Shown here: in pieces, positions 58,035-64,000 of the stretch | Layout of the letters: every line of letters starts with the position of its first letter | Position numbering within the stretch: the first letter of the stretch is position 1 | NCBI GenBank assembly: GCA_904846145.1 | Contig: CAJGZL010000001.1 | Coordinates: 1,922,001-1,986,000 of the forward strand | From: Psychrobacter immobilis | Lineage (GTDB): Bacteria; Pseudomonadota; Gammaproteobacteria; Pseudomonadales; Moraxellaceae | DNA length: 64,000 nucleotides | Direction: 5' to 3' | The notes under the pieces: model-generated | What the model saw: the letters and a program-made list of their open reading frames with translations, nothing else | The model's database searches: none | Told to the model about the DNA's origin: nothing | Position numbers and translations under genes: made by a program

Positions 58035-59261
58035 ATGGCGCTATCACTACAAAAAGATAAGATCCGTTTTTTATTACTCGAAGGCCTGCACGAGAACGCC
58101 TTAAAGGTATTAGAAGGCGCTGGTTATAGCAATATCGAATATCTAAGCCATGCGCTCGATCAAGATGAGCTGATCGAAAAAATAAAAGACGCCCATTTTG
58201 TTGGTATTCGTTCGCGTACTCAGTTAACTCGTGAAGTACTTGAGCATGCGGAAAAGCTTATCGGTATTGGTTGCTTTTGTATCGGTACGAACCAAGTTGA
58301 CTTGGAAGCGGCTCGCGAGCTAGGTATTCCTGTCTTTAACGCGCCATACTCTAACACCCGCTCAGTTGCAGAATTGGTATTAGCCGAAGCTATCATGCTC
58401 TATCGCGGCATACCTGAAAAGAATGCGACCGTCCATCGCGGCGGCTGGGGTAAGTCAGCTACTAATTCGCATGAAGTGCGCGGCAAGACTATCGGTATCG
58501 TCGGTTATGGTTCTATAGGCTCGCAGCTGTCTGTACTGGCAGAGAGCTTCGGCATGAAAGTTATCTACCAAGATGTGGTGACCAAATTACCCCTTGGTAA
58601 CGCTGAGCAAGTAGCTAGCTTAGAGGAATTATTAGGCAAGGCGGATATCGTTACCTTGCATGTGCCTGATCTACCAAGCACACGCTATATGATGGGCGCT
58701 AAGCAATTTGCGCAGATGAAAGAGGGCAGCTACTTTATTAATGCTGCTCGCGGTACTTGTGTTGAGATTGATGATTTGGCAGCGGCATTAGAATCTGGCA
58801 AGATATTGGGCGCGGCAATCGATGTGTTCCCAAAAGAGCCAAAGTCTGCAGATCAAGAGTTTGAATCGCCACTGCGTAAGTTCGACAATGTGATTTTGAC
58901 ACCGCATATCGGTGGCTCAACGCAGGAAGCACAGGCGAATATCGGCTTCGAAGTCGCTGAGAAGTTTGTCAGCTATTCAGACAAAGGCGATACGATAACG
59001 GCAGTGAACTTCCCTGAGGTTTCTATTCCGTTCAAAGAGGGCACCCATCGTCTATTACATATCCACAAAAACGTCCCAGGCGTATTGTCACAAATCAACC
59101 GTCTGTTCGCCGAAGCGCATATCAATATCTTAGCGCAAAGCCTCATGACTGAAGGCGATGTCGGTTATTTAATTATGGATGTCGACTATCAAGACTCTGA
59201 TGCCGCGCTTGATCAATTAAAAGACGTTGAAGAAACCATTCGCGTACGTATCTTGTTCTAA
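58035..59261 (+). CDS. serA: D-3-phosphoglycerate dehydrogenase
   Basis: SerA oxidises 3-phosphoglycerate in the first step of serine synthesis. The 408-residue product resembles the E. coli enzyme (410 residues). The substrate region is IRSRTQLTREVLEHA, the NAD site GIVGYGSIGSQLSVLAESFGMKV, the catalytic Arg lies in NAARGT, and the His in LTPHIGGST. A C-terminal ACT domain (about 335-408; HIHKNVPGVLSQINRLFAEAHINI) normally binds serine for feedback inhibition. ATG at 58035 is preceded by AGGA. It ends at a terminator and diverges from a D-2-hydroxyglutarate dehydrogenase-like gene. Confidence 0.97.
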   Translation: MALSLQKDKIRFLLLEGLHENALKVLEGAGYSNIEYLSHALDQDELIEKIKDAHFVGIRSRTQLTREVLEHAEKLIGIGCFCIGTNQVDLEAARELGIPVFNAPYSNTRSVAELVLAEAIMLYRGIPEKNATVHRGGWGKSATNSHEVRGKTIGIVGYGSIGSQLSVLAESFGMKVIYQDVVTKLPLGNAEQVASLEELLGKADIVTLHVPDLPSTRYMMGAKQFAQMKEGSYFINAARGTCVEIDDLAAALESGKILGAAIDVFPKEPKSADQEFESPLRKFDNVILTPHIGGSTQEAQANIGFEVAEKFVSYSDKGDTITAVNFPEVSIPFKEGTHRLLHIHKNVPGVLSQINRLFAEAHINILAQSLMTEGDVGYLIMDVDYQDSDAALDQLKDVEETIRVRILF

Positions 59262-59280
59262 AGTTAATGCACTTTTAACC

Positions 59281-59317
59281 AATGGCAGATAATCCTTGAG
59301 ATTGTCTGCCATTTTTT
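59281..59317 (+). terminator. intrinsic terminator of serA
   Basis: A 14-bp stem, AATGGCAGATAATC with GATTGTCTGCCATT (one G-U), has a 5-nt loop and is followed by T residues. Confidence 0.92.
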
Positions 59318-59554
59318 ATGCTATAGCTTATGTTTCTCAGAGATTAAGATTAGCTTACTCACTATTATATTAATTAACATTTTCTTGACGATGAATTAGT
59401 TTTGACAACTTATACTACACAACTGATGAGCTCTAGTGTTTACTATTTTTATGAGCTTCACAAAGTTAATTTCAAAAAAAATTAGTATCAGAAATTAGCG
59501 TTAGAACAATAAGTGATCAATAATAAAATAATTTGAACGATTAATAGGATTTTT

Positions 59555-59980
59555 ATGAAAATGAATATATTAAAAGCGGCTGCTTTGGGTGGCGTATTAG
59601 CTATGACTGCAACTGCCAGCCAAGCCGCTAGTCAAGACGATTATCAGTTATCAAGCCACATTTTAGACATAAGCACGGGTATGCCTGCGCCAGATGTTAA
59701 TGTAAAATTGATGATGCAAGAAAACGGTGAGTGGAAACTGCTTAACGAGCAAAAAACGGATAGTAATGGCCGTATCGGTACTTTTTTATCGAATGCAGAT
59801 AATGCTGACCACGATGGTACTTATAAATTAATTTTTGAGACTTCACCGTACTTTCGAAATAAAGGTTTAGAGTCTTTTTATCCTTATGTCGAAGTGAACT
59901 TCAACATTGATGACGACAATCATTATCATGTACCTATTACTTTATCTGCTTATGGATTTAGCACTTACCGTGGTAGCTAA
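59555..59980 (+). CDS. secreted 5-hydroxyisourate hydrolase (transthyretin-like)
   Basis: HIU hydrolase opens 5-hydroxyisourate, the product of uricase, on the way to allantoin. The 141-residue precursor has a Sec signal (about 1-25, ending SQAAS), so the mature protein is periplasmic. Family residues are the His in SSHILDISTGMPAPDVNV, the Arg in DSNGRIG, PYFRNK...YPYVEVNF, the His in HYHVPITLS and the C-terminal YRGS signature. Periplasmic forms are known in other gammaproteobacteria. No uricase or OHCU decarboxylase is nearby. The racemase-permease pair 10 kb away is the only other possible allantoin-related function. Confidence 0.93.
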   Translation: MKMNILKAAALGGVLAMTATASQAASQDDYQLSSHILDISTGMPAPDVNVKLMMQENGEWKLLNEQKTDSNGRIGTFLSNADNADHDGTYKLIFETSPYFRNKGLESFYPYVEVNFNIDDDNHYHVPITLSAYGFSTYRGS

Positions 59981-60022
59981 ATCGTGAGCGGACTAGATTT
60001 ATAGTCCTCATAGAAGAGATAT

Positions 60023-60061
60023 AAAAAAAGAGGCGCTATTATTTATAGTGCCTCTCTTTTT
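60023..60061 (+). terminator. intrinsic terminator of the hydrolase gene
   Basis: AAAAAGAGGCGCTAT pairs with ATAGTGCCTCTCTTTTT, with a 2-nt bulge and one wobble, and ends in a T run. Confidence 0.8.
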
Positions 60062-60099
60062 ATGGAAAACTTAACGACTTAATTAAAATGATGTTTTGT

Positions 60100-60169
60100 C
60101 GTAGGGTGCGTTCCACGCACTATTAATGAAGTTGTAAATCATAGATGGTGCGATGGAGAGCACCCTACG
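60100..60169. repeat. REP/MITE-like palindromic element
   Basis: A 70-bp imperfect palindrome has perfect 10-bp ends, CGTAGGGTGC and GCACCCTACG. Sequence and reverse complement align along most of their length, so it can fold into one long hairpin. It lies between the hydrolase terminator and the trhO stop. Related GTAGGGTGCGTT-type repeats are scattered in many gammaproteobacterial genomes. Confidence 0.75.
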
Positions 60170-60199
60170 CGACTCTTTTGCCTATGTTTTAAGCGAAAA

Positions 60200-61252
60200 C
60201 TATTTGGCTTTATTCGCCGCGTCAGCTTTACGGCGAGCTTCAATCTTAGCTGCCTTGCGCTTTTCTATAACGTCAATTACATCGCTACCGATATGGACTT
60301 CTCCGCGCTTTAATGCCAATTGCATCTGATGTTCACGCTCACGAAAGCGTACTTTTTGCTCGTCAGTAGCCTTATCTATACAATGCGGGCAAGATTCGCC
60401 TTTGATATAAGCGCTAGATTGCATATCAGCTTTGGTGATCGGCATACGGCAAGCAAAACACTGCTCATAATCGCCTTTTTCTAGATTATGATTGACCGAG
60501 ACGCGGTTATCAAACACAAAGCAGTCGCCTTGCCACATCGACTGATCTTGCGGCACTTCTTCCAGATATTTTAAGATACCGCCTTCTAAGTGATAGACCT
60601 CATCAAAGCCTTGTTGACGCATATAAGCCGTCGATTTCTCACAGCGGATACCGCCCGTGCAGAACATCGCGACTTTTTTATGTTTAGCAGGATCCATCTC
60701 TTTGGCGACATATTCTGGGAAATCACGAAAGGTTTCCGTATTAGGGTTGACCGCGTTTTGGAAGGTACCGATTTGCACTTCGTAATCATTACGCGTATCG
60801 ATCAAGATCACATCAGGATCAGATATTAATGCGTTCCAATCCTTGGGTTTGACATAGCGGCCGACGGATTGCAATGGATCGATATCTTCTACGCCCATGG
60901 TAACGATTTCTTTTTTGAGTTTGACCTTGGTGCGATAAAACGGCTGCTCGCTGGTATAAGACTCTTTAAAAGTAAAGCTACCGATAGCGTCGATGCTACG
61001 TAAGTATTCTAAGACATTATCGATGCCCTGACGACTGCCTGATATCGTGCCGTTAATGCCTTCGCCGGCGATGAGCAAGGTGCCTTTGACGTCATTATCT
61101 AACATCATATCTAAGATAGGCTGGCGATAATTCTCGAAGTCAGTAAAGCGAGTGAACTTATAAAGCGCGGCGACGACGATATTATTTACTTCGCTATCGT
61201 ATTTAGGGGCTTTTTTAGAATTATCAGGGGTATTATTTTGGGTAGTGCTCAT
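60200..61252 (-). CDS. trhO: tRNA uridine(34) hydroxylase TrhO (rhodanese family)
   Basis: TrhO hydroxylates U34 of certain tRNAs, giving ho5U, the precursor of cmo5U/mo5U. The 350-residue product has the N-terminal half ([27 protein letters not shown]). A rhodanese domain follows with [15 protein letters not shown] and the active-site Cys in [16 protein letters not shown] (about residues 195-210). A C-terminal zinc-like set is in CFACRMP...CPHC. Length and motifs match the YceA/TrhO family. A Lys/Ala-rich tail ends the protein. The gene is alone; a REP-like element lies after it. Confidence 0.95.
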   Translation of the reverse strand: MSTTQNNTPDNSKKAPKYDSEVNNIVVAALYKFTRFTDFENYRQPILDMMLDNDVKGTLLIAGEGINGTISGSRQGIDNVLEYLRSIDAIGSFTFKESYTSEQPFYRTKVKLKKEIVTMGVEDIDPLQSVGRYVKPKDWNALISDPDVILIDTRNDYEVQIGTFQNAVNPNTETFRDFPEYVAKEMDPAKHKKVAMFCTGGIRCEKSTAYMRQQGFDEVYHLEGGILKYLEEVPQDQSMWQGDCFVFDNRVSVNHNLEKGDYEQCFACRMPITKADMQSSAYIKGESCPHCIDKATDEQKVRFREREHQMQLALKRGEVHIGSDVIDVIEKRKAAKIEARRKADAANKAK

Positions 61253-61552
61253 ATGATTCTCCTGCTGGCTAAGTCGTAAACCTAGTGCAATGGTGGATTA
61301 AAATTTTATTAAAAAAAGTGATAGCATCTATCAGATTGTGGAATTGATAAATGCGGGCGTAGTGTAGCAAATTTTGGCTAGGTTTTGGGGGTTTATGATA
61401 TTTGTTCTACAAGTTATTAAGCAATCATTAATGGCCATCTCTTCCCTGTTAGCGCTCGATTATAGTAAACTCATGCAGGCTAGTTTTATTCTCTCTTGCA
61501 CGACACTCTTGTTTCACTTTGCGGTTTACCGAATTTACTTTAAGGCGCTCGT
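61253..61552. other. intergenic region between trhO and the restriction-modification gene
   Basis: This 300-bp divergent gap contains the promoters of both genes. A 66-codon hydrophobic frame from a TTG at 61374 overlaps the next gene by 22 bp, has no ribosome binding site and is not believed. No C-box controller site was recognised. Confidence 0.45.
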
Positions 61553-64000
61553 ATGTCTCTGTTTCAGTCAGTAGTAGTCAATAGATATGTCAAAGAACTA
61601 GATGCTCAGCTACTGAGTAAGGCATGGCAAAGTTACGCTGATTGCTTTTTGGACCCTATCAAGCAAGATAATATTCGCTTAAGTAAAGAGGAGCAATATC
61701 AAGAAGGCTTTTTGCGTGATCTGTTCGTTGATGTCTTTGACTATACGCTCAATCCTAATCCTAATTATGACCTGACCACTGAGTTTAAAAATCAAACCAG
61801 TAGTAAAAAGGCCGATGGGGCGATACTCAAAGATGGCGATGCTATCGGAGTCATTGAGCTAAAAGGCATGAATACTACCGATATGGGAAAAATCGAGGCG
61901 CAAGCGTTTGGTTATAAGAATAATCAGCCCAAGTGTCGTTATGTCATTACGTCTAACTTCCAAAAGCTACGGCTGTATATTGATAATGCCGTTGAGTATG
62001 AAGAGTTTGATCTATTTGCGATGACTCAAGATAGATTTGCGCTATTGTATTTACTATTACGTCAGACCAGCATGATAGCGGATTTGCCAGCTAAGATTAA
62101 GTCGGAGTCGATATCACAAGAGGAGGCGATCACTAAGCAGCTGTACAAGGATTACTCAGTATTCAAGCGTGAGCTATTCGCTGACTTAACCGCTAATAAT
62201 GCTGATATCGATGCATTACTATTATTTCAAAAGTCACAAAAGCTACTGGATAGATTGCTATTTATTTTCTTCGCTGAGGACAGTCATCTACTCCCTGCTA
62301 ACTTTGCCAAAGGTATGATTAATGAGTGGCAGCAGCTCAAAGCGCTAAAAATGACAGTGCCTTTGTACGATAGGGTCAAAGCCTATTTTGGCTATTTGGA
62401 TCAAGGGCATAAAGATGAGCATAGCGAGATATTTGCCTATAATGGTGGGCTATTCCGTCCTGATACGTTGCTCGATAGCATGGTGATTAGTGATGAGCTA
62501 CTACGCACTCATATTCTCATTTTGTCTGAATACGACTTCGCCAGTGAGGTGGACGTCAATATTTTAGGCCATATCTTTGAGAACTCGTTATCAGAGCTGG
62601 ACGAGGTAAAAGCACAGCTGGCAGGCGAGGCGGTCGATAAATCGCAGACTAAGCGCAAAAAGGATGGGGTGTTTTATACGCCCAAATACATCACCAAATA
62701 TATTGTCGAAAACACGATTGGTAAGTTATGTGCAGATAAAAAGTCTGAGTTGGCTATTATCGATGAGGATTTTATTAAGCCCAAAAAGCTGACTGGTAAA
62801 GCTAAAGAGACGCTGCAATCTCAAGACTCAGCTCTTGAGAGCTATCGCAACTGGCTATTACAAATTACGGTGTGTGATCCTGCCTGCGGCAGTGGGGCGT
62901 TCTTAAATGAGGCGCTGAATTTCTTAATCGCTGAGCACAGTTATATCGATGAGCTACACGCCAAGCTGTACGGCGATAGTATGATATTTCCTGATATCGA
63001 AAACAGTATTCTTGAGAATAATCTATTTGGCGTTGATATTAATGAGGAGAGCGTTGAGATTGCCAAGCTGTCATTATGGCTACGTACCGCGCAGCCTAGA
63101 CGTAAGCTCAATAATCTAAATGATAATATCCAATGTGGCAATTCACTGATTGATGATATAGAGGTCGCAGGAGATAAAGCCTTTAATTGGCAAACGGCCT
63201 TCCCACAAGTCTTTGCAAAAGGTGGCTTTGATGTGGTGATTGGTAATCCGCCTTATGTAAAGGAATATACTTCTAAAAGTGCATTTGACGGTCTTAGAAA
63301 TCATAATATTTATCAAGGTAAGATGGATTTATGGTATTTCTTTGGTGACTTAGCATTAGATATTGTAAAAAAAGAAACGGGTCTTATAGGTATCATTGCC
63401 CCTAACAACTGGATAACAAATGCTGGCGGTTCAAATTTTAGAGATGCGATACTCAAAAAAGCTAAAATATACGAGTTCGTGGATTTTGGAGATTACAAGG
63501 TATTTGAAGATGCTGGTATTCAAACGATGGTATATGTTATGTCAAATACTGAAGACAACGATATTTATAAATTAAATTACTCCAGACTAAATAATAAGAA
63601 ATCTAGTTATGACTCAGTTGTATCGTTTCTAGGTAGAGATAATAATGCAGCCACTTACTTCAAGTCGGAAATAAATAAGATAAAAAGTACAGGGAAGCTA
63701 TTACATTTTATAAATAGTCAAAATAATCACATTTTAAAAAAGATAAGTCTGCAACAGGATTTCGAGCTAGATAAAGACGAAGTTGCTCAAGGCATAGTAG
63801 CACCACAAGATTTTTTAAATGATAAAAATCGTAATGTATTAGGTGAAGGTTTTCATACGGGACAGGGGATATTCAATCTTAGTACTTTAGAGCTTGAGAA
63901 TATGAAACTAAACGTCAAAGATTTAAGCTTAATTAAGCCGTTTTATACATCAGAAAAGCTTAAAAAATATTATGGAGCTTCTGATAATGACTTTTGGGTT
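61553..64000 (+). CDS. Type IIG (Eco57I-like) restriction-modification enzyme, cut by window edge
   Basis: The open frame runs 816 codons from ATG at 61553 to the right edge. A nuclease domain of the PD-(D/E)xK type leads, with Asp88 in KADGAIL and Glu102/Lys104 in GVIELKG. A helical region follows, then a gamma-class N6-adenine methyltransferase: FYTPKYITKYIV (about 375), motif I DPACGSGAF (Asp442), motif IV NPPY (Asn565). A target-recognition domain has begun when the window ends. One polypeptide thus both cuts and methylates DNA. After about 63250 the base composition is clearly more AT-rich. It lies beside trhO and probably starts an accessory locus. Confidence 0.9.
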   Translation, partial: MSLFQSVVVNRYVKELDAQLLSKAWQSYADCFLDPIKQDNIRLSKEEQYQEGFLRDLFVDVFDYTLNPNPNYDLTTEFKNQTSSKKADGAILKDGDAIGVIELKGMNTTDMGKIEAQAFGYKNNQPKCRYVITSNFQKLRLYIDNAVEYEEFDLFAMTQDRFALLYLLLRQTSMIADLPAKIKSESISQEEAITKQLYKDYSVFKRELFADLTANNADIDALLLFQKSQKLLDRLLFIFFAEDSHLLPANFAKGMINEWQQLKALKMTVPLYDRVKAYFGYLDQGHKDEHSEIFAYNGGLFRPDTLLDSMVISDELLRTHILILSEYDFASEVDVNILGHIFENSLSELDEVKAQLAGEAVDKSQTKRKKDGVFYTPKYITKYIVENTIGKLCADKKSELAIIDEDFIKPKKLTGKAKETLQSQDSALESYRNWLLQITVCDPACGSGAFLNEALNFLIAEHSYIDELHAKLYGDSMIFPDIENSILENNLFGVDINEESVEIAKLSLWLRTAQPRRKLNNLNDNIQCGNSLIDDIEVAGDKAFNWQTAFPQVFAKGGFDVVIGNPPYVKEYTSKSAFDGLRNHNIYQGKMDLWYFFGDLALDIVKKETGLIGIIAPNNWITNAGGSNFRDAILKKAKIYEFVDFGDYKVFEDAGIQTMVYVMSNTEDNDIYKLNYSRLNNKKSSYDSVVSFLGRDNNAATYFKSEINKIKSTGKLLHFINSQNNHILKKISLQQDFELDKDEVAQGIVAPQDFLNDKNRNVLGEGFHTGQGIFNLSTLELENMKLNVKDLSLIKPFYTSEKLKKYYGASDNDFWV

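Noticed and set aside
61374..61574. 66-codon hydrophobic frame before the restriction-modification gene
   Set aside because: It begins at TTG without a ribosome binding site and overlaps the next gene; a controller protein would have a helix-turn-helix, which is not seen.

Overview
This window is a bacterial chromosome segment, most likely from a gammaproteobacterium of the Moraxellaceae, with Psychrobacter the best guess. That placement is inferred from the look of the proteins (OmpA with a TSP3 linker, a RelA that has lost its HD residues, a tripartite GacS/BarA kinase, long acidic low-complexity extensions) and from the moderately AT-rich base use. No 16S gene is present to confirm it. Most of the window is core housekeeping DNA; accessory material is concentrated after about 47 kb and at the right edge.

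Layout. 1-5.4 kb: a YgiQ-type radical SAM gene cut by the left edge, a small membrane protein, an Lrp/AsnC regulator divergent from an EamA/RarD-type transporter, smpB, coaD and a YfhL-like ferredoxin. 5.4-6.1 kb: rnpB and a tRNA-Met(CAT). 6.4-12.7 kb: lepA-lepB-DUF4845-rnc-era-recO, the classic translation/secretion/RNA-processing cluster, ending against a convergent FimT-like pilin gene. 14-18.5 kb: ompA, typA, mscL and an exported protein of unknown role. 18.6-30.2 kb: mutM, relA, rlmD, a DEDD exonuclease and cysM on the minus strand, divergent from a 1229-residue GacS/BarA hybrid kinase. 30.4-34.9 kb: a crotonase, a Bcr/CflA drug efflux protein, then rpsB-tsf. 35-47 kb: lytic transglycosylase and lrgAB, hflX (TTG start), a frameshifted plsC-type acyltransferase, a Tas-like aldo/keto reductase, fkpB, a lipoprotein, a cold-shock/DUF1294 membrane protein, and lspA-ileS.

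47-64 kb is more accessory. A GntR regulator diverges from a hydantoin/allantoin-type racemase and an NCS1 permease, with a dense operator-like region between them (three GTTAAC palindromes exactly 13 bp apart plus an inverted repeat). Next come alanine dehydrogenase, a TlpA/ScsD-like thiol protein, a GNAT-nitrilase fusion and two tandem BLUF blue-light sensor genes. The second BLUF protein ends in a membrane helix; the first seems to have lost its helix by a one-base frameshift. A D-2-hydroxyglutarate dehydrogenase-like flavoprotein diverges from serA, a pairing that makes metabolic sense because SerA can make D-2-hydroxyglutarate. A secreted 5-hydroxyisourate hydrolase, a REP-like palindrome and trhO follow. 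The window ends inside a Type IIG (Eco57I-like) restriction-modification gene whose base composition drops at its specificity region.

The best leads are the operator array with its incomplete hydantoin/allantoin module, the tandem membrane-tailed BLUF pair, and the mosaic Type IIG gene. Two apparent one-base indels in homopolymers (plsC, first BLUF) should be checked against reads before biological meaning is assigned.
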